Source: Schumannella luteola (GTDB taxonomy: Bacteria; Actinomycetota; Actinomycetes; Actinomycetales; Microbacteriaceae). Taken from it: DNA of 64,000 nucleotides. The DNA lies in NCBI RefSeq assembly GCF_013408685.1, contig NZ_JACBZY010000001.1:2480001-2544000 (forward strand), read 5' to 3'. The position numbers and the translations under genes were made by a program. Positions 40,139 through 48,412 of the stretch are shown in pieces (within the stretch, counting starts at the first letter, position 1; every line of letters begins with the position of its first letter). The notes under the pieces are model-generated. The model ran no database searches, was not told the DNA's origin, and saw only the letters and a list, made by a program, of their open reading frames with translations.

Positions 40139-41529
40139 CGCAGCCACACCTCGCTGACCGTCGGGTACGGCGGCACCGCGTGCCACAGGCGTGAGATCGG
40201 CACCTCGCCGACGATCGCGATCGTGGCAGCCTGCAGCAGCTCGCCGACAGCCGGGCCGACGAAGGTGGCTCCGACGATCACCTCGCGCTCCGCATCCACG
40301 ATCGCCCGCGCCTGACCGCGGTAGTCGTCGGAGACGGTCGAGGCGCCGGCGACCCAGGAGAGGTCGTAGTCGAGCACGCGCACCTCGAGCCCGGCATTCC
40401 GCGCCTGCTTCTCGGTGAGCCCGACGGAGGCGACCTCGGGATGCGAGAACACCACCTGCGGCACGGCGCTGTGATCGGCGGTCGCGACGTGCGCACCCCA
40501 GGGCGCGTCGTCGACGGTCGTGCCCTTCGCCCGCGCGACGATCACGTCGCCGGCGGCGCGGGCCTGGTACTTGCCCTGGTGGGTCAGCAGCGCGCGGTGG
40601 TTGACGTCGCCGACGCCGTAGAGCCAGTCGACGCCGCGCACGCGCAGGGTGTCGTCGACGTCGAGCCAGGCGCCCGGCTCGAGTCCGATCGTCTCGAGCC
40701 CGAGGTCGCCGGTGTGCGGCACGCGGCCGGTCGCGACGAGCACGGTGTCGGCGTGGATGGTCGTGCCGTCGCTCAGCTCGAGGACGGCGTCGTCGCCCTC
40801 GCGCCGCGCCGCCACGAGGTCGGCGCCGGTCTTCACGGTGACGCCGAGTTCGCGCAGCCCCTCGGCGACGGCCTCACCGGCGAAGGACTCGAGCCCGCCG
40901 AGCAGGCCGCTGCGGGCGATCACGGTCACGTCGCTGCCGAAGCCGGCGTAGGCGGTCGCCATCTCGACGCCGACCACGCCGCCGCCGATCACGGCGAGAC
41001 GCGCCGGGACCTCGTGCGCGCTCGTCGCCTCGCGGCTCGTCCAGGGCTTCAGGTCGAGCAGGCCGGGCACGTCCGGCAGCAGCGCGGCCGAGCCGGTCGC
41101 CGCGACGATCGCGTGACGCGCGGTGATGCGCGTCTCGGCGCCGTCCTCGGCGGTCACGACGAGCTCGCGCTCGCCCGTGATGCGAGCGTGGCCGCGCACC
41201 AGGTCGATGCCCGCGCCGTTCAGCCACTCGACCTGCGAGGAGTCGTTCCAGTCGTGCGTCATCGCATCCCGGCGGCGCAGCACCCCGGCCACGTCGAGCT
41301 CGCCGGTCACGGCCTGCTTCGCACCGTCGACCGCGCGCGCCTCGCGCAGCACGGCCGCACTGCGCAACAGGGCCTTCGAGGGCATGCACGCCCAGTAGGA
41401 GCACTCGCCGCCGACGAGCTCGGCCTCGACGATGACGGTCTCCAGGCCGCCCTGCACGGTGCGGTCGGCGACGTTCTCGCCGACAGCGCCGGCTCCGATC
41501 ACGATGACATCGGTCTCACGGGTCTGCAT
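40105..41529 (-). CDS. NAD(P)/FAD-dependent pyridine-nucleotide disulfide oxidoreductase (Lpd/MerA-like)
   Basis: 474 aa. The FAD GxGxxG is IVIGAGAVGENVADR, the redox-active disulfide is GGECSYWACMPSK (Cys-x4-Cys), the NAD(P) site is LAVIGGGVVGVEMATAYAG, the second FAD motif TVLVATGRVP and DWLYGVGDVNHRALLTH, and the C-terminal catalytic base HAVPPYPTVSE. The motif differs from the GGTCLNVGCIPSK of true lipoamide dehydrogenase, and no lipoyl-enzyme gene is adjacent, so its partner is open; it belongs to a distinct actinobacterial branch often annotated as dihydrolipoyl dehydrogenase. It is leaderless (TAGCGT 6 bases before the ATG) and heads the four-gene minus-strand run. Confidence 0.87.
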   Translation of the reverse strand: MQTRETDVIVIGAGAVGENVADRTVQGGLETVIVEAELVGGECSYWACMPSKALLRSAAVLREARAVDGAKQAVTGELDVAGVLRRRDAMTHDWNDSSQVEWLNGAGIDLVRGHARITGERELVVTAEDGAETRITARHAIVAATGSAALLPDVPGLLDLKPWTSREATSAHEVPARLAVIGGGVVGVEMATAYAGFGSDVTVIARSGLLGGLESFAGEAVAEGLRELGVTVKTGADLVAARREGDDAVLELSDGTTIHADTVLVATGRVPHTGDLGLETIGLEPGAWLDVDDTLRVRGVDWLYGVGDVNHRALLTHQGKYQARAAGDVIVARAKGTTVDDAPWGAHVATADHSAVPQVVFSHPEVASVGLTEKQARNAGLEVRVLDYDLSWVAGASTVSDDYRGQARAIVDAEREVIVGATFVGPAVGELLQAATIAIVGEVPISRLWHAVPPYPTVSEVWLRWLESFGRPTP

Positions 41530-41535
41530 GCGCCC

Positions 41536-41541
41536 ACGCTA
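41536..41541 (-). promoter_or_regulatory. -10 hexamer of the disulfide oxidoreductase gene
   Basis: TAGCGT on the minus strand, 6 bases before the ATG. The 15-base string TAGCGTGGGCGCATG is identical to that of the HAD gene at 16535-16549. Confidence 0.55.
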
Positions 41542-41599
41542 CGGGGGAGCAGGGCGCTCTCACCGGCGGATCGGGCGTCGTTCAGGAATCTGTCCGCTG

Positions 41600-41636
41600 G
41601 GCGGCACCCGCCGTCCGGGCGCCCGAGCGTCCGGGC
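41600..41636 (-). terminator. Two small stem-loops after the arginase-family gene
   Basis: GGCGG-CAC-CCGCC (41600-41612) and GCCCG-AGCGTC-CGGGC (41621-41636), the second ending one base before the gene's stop codon; a CGTCCGGGC direct repeat (41612, 41628) overlaps them. Confidence 0.4.
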
Positions 41637-42467
41637 TCAGGCGGCGGGTGTGTCGGCGCCGCCGCACGCGAGCGCGCCGATGATGCGCAGCAGCGTGCCG
41701 GCGTCGTCGCTGATCGAGTCCTCGTCGGCGGGGGAGTACTGCGTCAGGCCGGCCCCGGCGAGCGTGAAGCGCGCGCGCACCGCGCGGATCGCGGCGAGCA
41801 GCGTCTCCGCGCTCACGCCGAAGGGCTCGGGATCCCCGATGCCGCGGAGCTCAGCCGGGTCGAGCACATCCACGTCGATGTGGAGGTAGACGCTCGTGGC
41901 GCCGGTGGCCGCGATCGCGGCGACGAGGGCCGCCGGGTCGGTGAGCCGATCGGCGCGCACGAGCGGCACGTGGTTCTCGGTGATCCACTCGTCCTCGGCG
42001 GCGTCGAGGCTTCGGGCGCCCGCGAGAACGATGCGCGCGGCATCGATCACGCCGTCGTCGGCGAGCGCGCGCAGCACCATGCCGTTGAAGTCGCCGCTCG
42101 GCGAGGACTCGAGGCCGTTCGCGTCGGGATGCGCGTCGAACCAGACGATCGTCGGTGCGGCGGAGCCGGCACGTCGCACCGCGTGGGCGACCGCGCCGTA
42201 CTCGGCGGCGCAGTCGCCGCCGACGAGAACGACCGGGTCGGTCAGATGCGCGACCGCGTCGGCGAAGCGCTCGCGCACGAGACGCAGCGAGCTGAAGCGG
42301 TGGATGCCGGTGCCCTCGCGGTCGCCGGCTTCGAGCGGCACATCGAGGGTGACGGTCGCTCCCGGCGGCAGATCCTCGCGGATCGCGAGCGCCCCATCCA
42401 CCAGACGCATCGCGCGCGCGGACCCGGAACCCTGCCACTCGGGCACGACGACGAAGCTGACGGCCAT
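41637..42467 (-). CDS. Arginase/agmatinase/formiminoglutamase family protein
   Basis: 276 aa ureohydrolase fold. Metal-binding motifs are VLVGGDCAAEYG (GGDH in classic members, here Cys replaces the His), IVWFDAHPDAN (DAHxD) and LHIDVDVLDPAE (DxD). The His-to-Cys change at the first motif occurs in a subgroup of actinobacterial proteins and would alter one manganese ligand. The loop DFNGMVLRAL is also conserved. The substrate (arginine, agmatine, formiminoglutamate or another guanidino compound) cannot be chosen. The ATG at 42467 lies 6 bases after TACAGT, indicating leaderless initiation. No arginine catabolic genes adjoin it. Confidence 0.82.
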   Translation of the reverse strand: MAVSFVVVPEWQGSGSARAMRLVDGALAIREDLPPGATVTLDVPLEAGDREGTGIHRFSSLRLVRERFADAVAHLTDPVVLVGGDCAAEYGAVAHAVRRAGSAAPTIVWFDAHPDANGLESSPSGDFNGMVLRALADDGVIDAARIVLAGARSLDAAEDEWITENHVPLVRADRLTDPAALVAAIAATGATSVYLHIDVDVLDPAELRGIGDPEPFGVSAETLLAAIRAVRARFTLAGAGLTQYSPADEDSISDDAGTLLRIIGALACGGADTPAA

Positions 42468-42473
42468 GGCGAC

Positions 42474-42479
42474 ACTGTA
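42474..42479 (-). promoter_or_regulatory. -10 hexamer of the arginase-family gene
   Basis: TACAGT on the minus strand, 6 bases before the ATG at 42467. Confidence 0.5.
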
Positions 42480-42505
42480 TTCCGGTGGGGGAGATCGTCG
42501 TCGGG

Positions 42506-43255
42506 CTAGCCGACCCTCACGTCGACCGGACTCGAGACGACTGCGCGGGTGGAGCCGTCGTCGAGCACGATCCGGAGGGCTGCCACGGCCGCGTAGTCGC
42601 CGGCCGCGAGGGCGTCGCCGTCGCAGCCGACGGGCTCGATCGACACCGGCACCTGCACCGTCTGCCCGGGCTGCAGATCCACCTCGAAGACCGACTGGAT
42701 GTCGGAGGCCGCGTGCACGGCGGCGAGCCGGCCCGACTGGGCGAGGCCCGCCTGCGCGACCGCGGGGGTCGTGCCGTGCACGGCGACCGCCCCCGTGTTC
42801 GTCAGCGTGGCGACGCCGGTGCGAGTGCCGTCAGGGGAAGCGGTGCGGTCGAGGCCGAGCTCGAGCCGCAGGCCGGTTCCCGATGCCGGGGGGCTCGCGA
42901 CGCCGCAGCGCAGCAGCTCGGCGGTTCCGGAGGCGACGCTCTGGTCGCCGTCGTCGCCCAGGGGACCGGCCGTGGCATCCTGCCGCTCCGGCGTCATGCC
43001 CTGATCCTCGGCGTCGCCGGAGGAGCCGGAGCCGGCCGATCCGGCGCTCGAGGCCCCGCCTCCGCTGCTCGCCATGACGAACGTTCCGACCGCGGGCACC
43101 GCGAGTCCGACGACGAGCAGCGCGGCGGCGCCGCCGACCAGGGCGACACGCGGCGCCCGCCGACGTCGTGACCGACGCAGCACCGCATCGACGTCGACGC
43201 GCGGCGCATCCTCGTCGGCCTCGCGCAGCTGCGACCGCAGCTCAGACTCGTCCAC
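42506..43255 (-). CDS. Single-span membrane protein downstream of an ECF sigma factor (possible anti-sigma)
   Basis: 249 aa. A basic cytosolic N-terminus of about 35 residues (MDESELRSQLREADEDAPRV then RRSRRRRAP) precedes one membrane helix (VALVGGAAALLVVGLAVPAV), a Gly/Ser/Ala-rich linker and an extracytoplasmic domain of about 130 residues with alternating beta strands (LRLELGLDRTASPDGTRTGV, ATLTNTGAVAVHG, QPGQTVQVPVSIEPVG), probably an immunoglobulin-like sandwich resembling BsuPI. Two cysteines could form a disulfide outside. It overlaps the sigma gene by 14 bases. No zinc anti-sigma motif is visible; the link to the sigma factor rests on position and topology. Confidence 0.7.
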   Translation of the reverse strand: MDESELRSQLREADEDAPRVDVDAVLRRSRRRRAPRVALVGGAAALLVVGLAVPAVGTFVMASSGGGASSAGSAGSGSSGDAEDQGMTPERQDATAGPLGDDGDQSVASGTAELLRCGVASPPASGTGLRLELGLDRTASPDGTRTGVATLTNTGAVAVHGTTPAVAQAGLAQSGRLAAVHAASDIQSVFEVDLQPGQTVQVPVSIEPVGCDGDALAAGDYAAVAALRIVLDDGSTRAVVSSPVDVRVG

Positions 43256-43862
43256 GGCGGTCCTCCTTCCGGCGCGGGCGGCGCCGTGCTTCGCGGGTCT
43301 CCGCAGGCGCCGACCCCGAGGCGCCCGTCGCGTCAGCCGCGCCCGCCGTGCCCAGCCGGTCCTCGATCGTGCCGTCGTCGGCGAGCGCGATCGCCATCTT
43401 CGCCAGCCCGTCGCTGAGGTAGCGCTTGACCGTGCCCGGGCTGATCCGCAGTGTCGCCGCGATGTCGTCGACCTTCAGGTCGTCGTAGTAGCGCAGCACG
43501 AGACACGCGCGTTCGCGCGGCGACAGCCGCTCGAGCTCGCGGTGCAGGTCGAGGCGCGCATCCACGCCGCCGCTCGGCGCCGGGGTCTCATCGGGGCGGT
43601 ACTCGAGCGGGGCGATCGCGCGCCAGCGGCTCGCGCGGCGGGCGCGGTCGAGCCAGAGCGTCATGATCGCTCGGCGAACGTAGGGCTCGGCGTTGTCGAC
43701 CGTGTAGCCGTTGCGCAGTCGGCCGAAGGTCTTGACCAGCGCATCCTGCACGAGATCGGCCGCCTCGTCGCGGCGGCCGCTGACGAGCGTGGCGTAGCGG
43801 ATCAGCGCGTCGCCGCGCACGCGCACCAGCTCGGCGACCACCGCCTCCCAGTCACGCGCCAC
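43242..43862 (-). CDS. ECF RNA polymerase sigma factor, SigE/SigM-like
   Basis: 206 aa. Region 2 is ALIRYATLVSGRRDEAADLV followed by QDALVKTFGRLR and AEPYVRRAIMTLWLDRARRA; region 4 is LSPRERACLVLRYYDDLKVDD with IAATLRISPGTVKRYLSDGL as the helix-turn-helix. The final 50 residues are a low-complexity, basic tail (REARRRPRRKEDRRGRV) absent from compact ECF factors. The GTG at 43862 is preferred over the GTG at 43871 because GGAGG lies 8 bases upstream of it and overlaps the earlier one. A large hairpin contains that ribosome-binding site (43867-43930). It sits 93 bases downstream of pckG with an AAC...CGTC ECF-type promoter between. Confidence 0.88.
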   Translation of the reverse strand: MARDWEAVVAELVRVRGDALIRYATLVSGRRDEAADLVQDALVKTFGRLRNGYTVDNAEPYVRRAIMTLWLDRARRASRWRAIAPLEYRPDETPAPSGGVDARLDLHRELERLSPRERACLVLRYYDDLKVDDIAATLRISPGTVKRYLSDGLAKMAIALADDGTIEDRLGTAGAADATGASGSAPAETREARRRPRRKEDRRGRV

Positions 43863-43866
43863 GTGC

Positions 43867-43930
43867 CGCACCTCCGTCGTCGGTGAGAAGCCGGTCTCGG
43901 CTCCTCACCCTGTCAGACGACGGAGGTGCG
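43867..43930 (-). terminator. 64-base imperfect hairpin over the sigma gene leader; terminator/attenuator candidate
   Basis: Outer arms CGCACCTCCGTCGTC (43867-43881) and its exact complement (43916-43930) enclose inner arms at 43882-43893 and 43898-43909 (12 bp with one mismatch, a G-U pair in RNA) with a 4-base loop; only a 6-base bulge (43910-43915) interrupts the 27-bp stem. It lies 25 bases past the pckG stop and includes the Shine-Dalgarno sequence of the sigma gene in the outer arm. Confidence 0.75.
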
Positions 43931-43939
43931 GGAAACGTT
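43912..43939 (-). promoter_or_regulatory. Candidate ECF-type promoter for the sigma gene
   Basis: On the minus strand AAC (43937-43939) and CGTCTGAC (43912-43919) are separated by 17 bases, the pattern of ECF -35/-10 pairs, suggesting autoregulation. RNA would start near 43905-43910, inside the hairpin. Confidence 0.45.
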
Positions 43940-43954
43940 GGGATGCGCCGCGCG

Positions 43955-45907
43955 TCAGGCCGCGGCGGGAGCCGGAGCCGAACCCGACGCGTCGCCCTGA
44001 CGCTCGGCGACGGCGGCGATGTGCTCGCGGGCGAGCCGCAGCTGACGCTCGAGCTTCTCGGGCACGCGGTCGCCGAAGCCGGCGAAGAAGCGCTCGGTGT
44101 CGTCGAGCTCGGCGGTCCACGCCGACGGATCGACCGCGAAGAGCTTCTCGAGCGCGTTCTCGGGCAGGTCGAGACCTTCGAGCGGCAGCGCGTCGCCGGG
44201 CGGAGTCCAGCCGAGCGGACCGGCGACAGCGGGCGCGGCGCCATCCACTCGGTCGAGGATCCACGCCAGCACGCGGCTGTTCTCCGAGAACCCGGGCCAG
44301 AGGAACGAGCCGTCGTCGTCTTTGCGGAACCAGTTGACCTGGAAGATGCGCGGCACCCGGCCGCTGCGGCGCAGCTGGTCGCCCACGTTCAGCCAGTGCT
44401 GCCAGTGGTCGGCCATGTTGTAGCCGCAGAACGGGGCCATCGCGAAGGGATCGCGACGCAGTTCCCCGATGGTGCCCTCGGCGGCCGCCGTGCGCTCCGA
44501 AGAGATCGTGGCGCCCAGGTAGACACCGTGATCCCAGTCGCGCGCCTCTACCACCAAGGGCACGTTGGTTGCACGGCGGCCGCCGAAGATGATCGCGTCG
44601 ATGGTGACGCCGGCAGGGTCCTCCCAGTCGTCCGACATCGTCGGGCACTGGGCGGCCGCCACCGTGAAACGGGAGTTCGGATGCGCGGCGGGGTGGTCGG
44701 CGGACGGCGTCCACGACTCTCCCTGCCAATCCGTGAGGTGCGACGGCGGCGTGTCCGTCAGCCCCTCCCACCAGACATCGCCCTCATCGGTGAGCGCGAC
44801 ATTGGTGAAGACCGTGTTGCCCCAGAGGGTGTCGACCGCGGTCTGGTTGGTCGATGCGCCGGTGCCCGGCGCGACGCCGAAGAAGCCGGCCTCGGGGTTG
44901 ATCGCCTTGAGGCGGCCCCAGGCGTCGGGTGCGAGCCAGGCGATGTCGTCGCCCACCGTCTCGACCTCCCAGCCGGGGATCGAGGGGCGCAGCATCGCGA
45001 GGTTCGTCTTGCCGCAGGCGCTGGGGAAGGCGGCGGCGACGTGGAAGACGCGGCCGCGCGGGTTGGTGACCTTGAGCAGCAGCATGTGCTCGGCCAGCCA
45101 GCCCTCGTCGCGCGCCATCGCGCTGGCGATGCGCAGGGCGAAGGCCTTCTTCGCGAGCAGGGCGTTGCCGCCGTAGGCGGAGCCGTACGACCAGATCTCG
45201 CGCGTCTCGGGGAAGTGCGAGATGTACTTGGTCTCGTTGCTGGGCCAGGCGACATCCAGCTCGCCAGGGGCGAGCGGGGCGCCGACGGTGTGCACGGCGC
45301 GCACCCACGCGGTGCCCGGGGTGATGCGCTGCAGCGCCTCGGCGCCGAGGCGGGTCATGATGCCCGTGCTGACGGCGACGTAGGGGGAGTCGGTGACCTG
45401 CACGCCGAAACGGGAGAGCGGGCTGTCGAGCGGACCCATCGAGAACGGGAGCACGTACATCGTGCGACCGCGCATGGCGCCGTCGGCCAGGCCGCCGAGG
45501 GTCGCGCGCATCTCGTCCGGGGCGATCCAGTTGTTGCTGGGGCCGGCATCCGCCTCGTCGGCGCTGCAGATGAAGGTGCGCGACTCGACGCGGGCGACGT
45601 CGGCGGGGTGACTGCGGGCGAGGAAGCTGTACGGTCGCAGCTCGGGGTTGAGCTGCACGAGCGTGCCCTGGGCGACCATGCGGCGGTTCAGCTCGTCGCG
45701 CTCGCGCTGCGAGCCGTCGCACCAGACGACGGTGTCGGGCGTGAAGAGGTGGGCGAGCTGCTCGACCCAGGCGACGATCTCGGGGTTGGTGCCTTCGGGA
45801 GCGAGCGCCCAGCTGGCGTCGTGCACGGTCTCGTCGTGCATCGCGTCGTCGTAGGCCTCGGCCTCCGGAGTGGTGGCGATGGTCTCGGTCGATTCGAGCA
45901 GAGTCAC
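43955..45907 (-). CDS. pckG: Phosphoenolpyruvate carboxykinase (GTP)
   Basis: 650 aa gluconeogenic enzyme converting oxaloacetate and GTP to PEP. The GTP-class motifs are present: the substrate loop [20 protein letters not shown], the P-loop [15 protein letters not shown], the metal site [33 protein letters not shown] and the guanine-binding region [20 protein letters not shown]. Two in-frame GTGs compete as start: 45907 is chosen because GAGAGGA lies 10 bases upstream, whereas 45916 abuts it. It is divergent from a RamB/ScfR-like regulator of carbon metabolism, a likely controller. The intergenic region has GCGGGGAA/TTTCCCGC (45941-45958) and another short inverted repeat. Confidence 0.95.
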   Translation of the reverse strand: MTLLESTETIATTPEAEAYDDAMHDETVHDASWALAPEGTNPEIVAWVEQLAHLFTPDTVVWCDGSQRERDELNRRMVAQGTLVQLNPELRPYSFLARSHPADVARVESRTFICSADEADAGPSNNWIAPDEMRATLGGLADGAMRGRTMYVLPFSMGPLDSPLSRFGVQVTDSPYVAVSTGIMTRLGAEALQRITPGTAWVRAVHTVGAPLAPGELDVAWPSNETKYISHFPETREIWSYGSAYGGNALLAKKAFALRIASAMARDEGWLAEHMLLLKVTNPRGRVFHVAAAFPSACGKTNLAMLRPSIPGWEVETVGDDIAWLAPDAWGRLKAINPEAGFFGVAPGTGASTNQTAVDTLWGNTVFTNVALTDEGDVWWEGLTDTPPSHLTDWQGESWTPSADHPAAHPNSRFTVAAAQCPTMSDDWEDPAGVTIDAIIFGGRRATNVPLVVEARDWDHGVYLGATISSERTAAAEGTIGELRRDPFAMAPFCGYNMADHWQHWLNVGDQLRRSGRVPRIFQVNWFRKDDDGSFLWPGFSENSRVLAWILDRVDGAAPAVAGPLGWTPPGDALPLEGLDLPENALEKLFAVDPSAWTAELDDTERFFAGFGDRVPEKLERQLRLAREHIAAVAERQGDASGSAPAPAAA

Positions 45908-46009
45908 GCGGGTCACATCCTCTCGGCGCTGCGGTCGTCGGCGGGGAAGATTTCCCGCTTGAGTCGATCCTGCGCGCCCGATCTGGCGGCGAGCGTCCAA
46001 AGTGGAACT

Positions 46010-46036
46010 AAAGAATCCGCATTCCTTCGCTATTCT
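46010..46036. promoter_or_regulatory. Operator-like inverted repeat and leaderless promoter of the XRE regulator gene
   Basis: AAAGAATCCGCATTCCTT (46010-46027) is an 18-base inverted repeat with one mismatched pair, adjacent to the -10 hexamer TATTCT (46031-46036), which lies 6 bases before the ATG at 46043. A good place for autoregulation and for control of divergent pckG. Confidence 0.55.
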
Positions 46037-46042
46037 TCCGGC

Positions 46043-47482
46043 ATGCAGGATCTCGCGACCCTCGGCCAGCGGATGCGCCACTTCCGCTCCGCCGCCGGAC
46101 TCACGCTCGACGCGCTCGGCGCTGACGTCGGCATCGCCGGCAGTCAGCTCTCGCTCATGGAGAACGGCAAGCGGGAGCCGCGGCTCTCCCTGCTGACCGC
46201 GATCGCGCAGCGGCTCGGCATCCCGCTCGCCGACCTGCTCGACGAACGCCCGCCGAGCCGCCGCGCCGAGCTCGAGATCGAGCTCGAGCGAGCCCAGAGC
46301 TCATCCGCGTACGCCGAGCTCGGCCTGCCCGCTGTGCGTGCCGGCAAGACGATGAGCGACGACACGCTCGAGGCGATCGTGGGACTGCACCGCGAACTCG
46401 CTCGCCGGGCGACCGAGGCGATCGCCACTCCGGAGGAGGCGCGCCGAGCGAACACCGAGCTGCGCCAGATGATGCGCGAGCGCGACCACTTCTTCCCCGA
46501 GATCGATGCCCTCGCCGAGGCCCAGCTCGCCGCCGCCGGCCACAACACGGGCGCGCTCACGCATCGCACGGTCAGCCTCATGGCCGAGAACCTCGGCCTG
46601 CAGCTCGTGCACGTCAACGACCTGCCGCACTCGGCCCGCTCGGTGACCGACCTGGCCAACGGACGCATCTACCTGCCGCCGGCATCCATCCCCGGTGGTC
46701 ACGGCCTCCGCGCCATGGCGCTGCAGGCGATGGCGCACCGGGTGCTCGGCCACAGCGCCCCCACCAGCTACGCCGACTTCCTGAAGCAGCGGCTCGAGAT
46801 CAACTACTACGCCGCCGCGTGCCTCATGCCGCTCAGCCAGTCGGTCGCGTTCCTGCAGCAGGCGAAGAGCGACCGCAACATCGCCGTCGAGGACTTCCGC
46901 GACGCCTTCGGGGTGACGCACGAGTCGGCCGCGCTGCGCTTCCTCAATCTCGCGACCGTGCACCTCGACATCCCGGTGCACTTCCTGCGCGTCGGCGACG
47001 ACGGCGCGGTCTACAAGGCCTACGAGAACGACGGTCTGCGACTGCCGCTCGATGTGACCGGCTCGACCGAGGGGCAGCCGGTGTGCCGTTACTGGGCGGC
47101 GCGCACGGCCTTCGCGCGCACGAACCGGACGACGGAGTTCTACCAGTACACCGACACGCCGGAGGGCACCTTCTTCGAGTCGAGCCAGACCGGCACGGGC
47201 ACTCACGACGAGTTCTCGATCACGGTCGGCGTGCCGTTCGCGCACGCGAAGTGGTTCCGCGGCCGCGAGACCACGCTGCGCGAGACCTCACGCTGCCCCG
47301 ACGCGAACTGCTGCAAGAAGCCGCCGACCGAGCTCGCCGAGCACTGGACCGGACGCGCCTGGTCGAGCGCCAAGGTGCACGCGCACATCTTCGCGCCGCT
47401 GCCATCGGGCCGGTTCCCGGGAGTCGACGACCGCGAGCTGCTCGAGTTCCTCGAGGCGCACGCCGCTGACGCCTCGCTCTGA
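46043..47482 (+). CDS. ramB: XRE-family regulator with ImmA/IrrE and short-chain acyl domains (RamB/ScfR type)
   Basis: 479 aa. Helix-turn-helix at residues 5-60 ([40 protein letters not shown]). The middle has an IrrE/ImmA-like region where the usual HExxH is reduced to [15 protein letters not shown], and the C-terminal part contains [20 protein letters not shown] and a cysteine cluster [12 protein letters not shown]. This is the layout of RamB, MSMEG prpR and ScfR, acyl-CoA-responsive regulators of acetate, glyoxylate and propionate metabolism; the four-Cys region may hold a metal or Fe-S cluster as proposed for PrpR. It is divergent from pckG, which fits control of gluconeogenesis. The gene symbol is by analogy. 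Confidence 0.82.
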   Translation: MQDLATLGQRMRHFRSAAGLTLDALGADVGIAGSQLSLMENGKREPRLSLLTAIAQRLGIPLADLLDERPPSRRAELEIELERAQSSSAYAELGLPAVRAGKTMSDDTLEAIVGLHRELARRATEAIATPEEARRANTELRQMMRERDHFFPEIDALAEAQLAAAGHNTGALTHRTVSLMAENLGLQLVHVNDLPHSARSVTDLANGRIYLPPASIPGGHGLRAMALQAMAHRVLGHSAPTSYADFLKQRLEINYYAAACLMPLSQSVAFLQQAKSDRNIAVEDFRDAFGVTHESAALRFLNLATVHLDIPVHFLRVGDDGAVYKAYENDGLRLPLDVTGSTEGQPVCRYWAARTAFARTNRTTEFYQYTDTPEGTFFESSQTGTGTHDEFSITVGVPFAHAKWFRGRETTLRETSRCPDANCCKKPPTELAEHWTGRAWSSAKVHAHIFAPLPSGRFPGVDDRELLEFLEAHAADASL

Positions 47483-47557
47483 CGAGCGGGATGCGGTGTT
47501 TGCCGGCGATACCTTCGGCGAGACCTGCTCGATCGTGCAAGCGGATGGGTGATGAAG

Positions 47558-47630
47558 TGCGTCTGAGAGGATTCGAACCTCCGACACCCGCCTCCGGAGG
47601 GCGGTGCTCTATCCACTGAGCTACAGACGC
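47558..47630 (-). tRNA. tRNA-Arg (anticodon CCG)
   Basis: 73-base cloverleaf on the minus strand. The acceptor arm is GCGTCTG/CAGACGC with discriminator A; the anticodon arm is CCGCC-CTCCGGA-GGCGG, giving anticodon CCG for the CGG codon; GGTTCGAATCC is the T arm. The CCA end is not encoded. No intron or variable-arm anomaly. Confidence 0.97.
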
Positions 47631-47706
47631 CGGTGCAGCGAGCCTACCCGATGACCGGGGGCGCGATTCGCGCCACGACGCACGTCCCGCATCGCACGCG
47701 CCGCGT

Positions 47707-47712
47707 TAGCGT
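47707..47712 (+). promoter_or_regulatory. -10 hexamer of leaderless pdxH
   Basis: TAGCGT, 6 bases before the ATG at 47719; no ribosome-binding site. Confidence 0.55.
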
Positions 47713-47718
47713 GGCGGG

Positions 47719-48402
47719 ATGACCGAAGATGCGATCCTGGGCCGCGACGACTGGCGTTCGAGGCTGCGAGCGCTGCCCGTGCTGACCGGCGACCTGCGCG
47801 GCCTCTCGGCCGGGGAGCTGCCGCCGCATCCGCTCACGCTGCTGGAGCGCTGGCTCGACGAGGCGATCGTCGCCGGGGTCGCGCAGCCGCACGTCGCGGC
47901 GCTCGCGACGGCGGGCGCCGACGGCGCGGTCGGGAATCGGATGTTGATCGTCAAGGATCTGACGGCCCAAGGGGTCTGGTTCTCGTCGTCGAGCACGAGC
48001 CCGAAGGGTGCGGATCTCGCCGCGGATCCGCGGGCGGCGCTGACGCTCTACTGGCGCGAGTCGGGCCGTCAGGTGCGCGTGACCGGCACGGTGTCGATTC
48101 CGTCAGCGGACGTGAGCGCACACGATTTCCGTGAGCGCAGCGTGGTGGCGCGGCGCGAGATGCTCGTCGATCGGCAGAGCGCCCCTCGTGTCGACGAGGC
48201 CGAGGCGACGGCTCTGCTCGAGGCGGCGCAGCGCCGGCTGGATGCGGATCCCGAGACGGTCGCGCCCGCCTGGTCGGCCTACCTGCTGGCTCCCGAGCGG
48301 ATCGAGTTCTGGGCCGCCGCGACGGGGCGCGCGCATGACCGCTTCTCCGCGACGCCCGACGCGGGCGGCGGCACGTGGCGGTGGCAGCGGCTCTGGACCT
48401 GA
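47719..48402 (+). CDS. pdxH: Pyridoxamine/pyridoxine 5'-phosphate oxidase
   Basis: 227 aa FMN enzyme for pyridoxal 5'-phosphate formation. The split-barrel shows NRMLIVKDLTAQGVWFSSSS (FMN binding), STSPKGADLAADPRAALTLY, QVRVTGTVSIP, the late VVARREMLVDRQSA region and C-terminal APERIEFWAAATGRAHDRF with the substrate Arg. The closing WRWQRLWT corresponds to the RL-x-P end of E. coli PdxH in shortened form. The first 35 residues are a helical lead-in with PPHPLTLLERWLDEAI. Stand-alone gene between the tRNA and a convergent lipoprotein gene. Confidence 0.88.
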   Translation: MTEDAILGRDDWRSRLRALPVLTGDLRGLSAGELPPHPLTLLERWLDEAIVAGVAQPHVAALATAGADGAVGNRMLIVKDLTAQGVWFSSSSTSPKGADLAADPRAALTLYWRESGRQVRVTGTVSIPSADVSAHDFRERSVVARREMLVDRQSAPRVDEAEATALLEAAQRRLDADPETVAPAWSAYLLAPERIEFWAAATGRAHDRFSATPDAGGGTWRWQRLWT

Positions 48403-48412
48403 GCCGCCGGGA

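Noticed and set aside
43955-46081. Longer PEP carboxykinase reaching 46081
   Set aside because: It would overlap the start of the divergent XRE gene and its promoter. The GTG at 45907 has a ribosome-binding site and fits family length.
47483-47718. Mobile element or attachment site at the tRNA-Arg gene
   Set aside because: The tRNA is a frequent integration target, but there is no integrase, no repeat of its 3' end nearby and the flanks are core genes.
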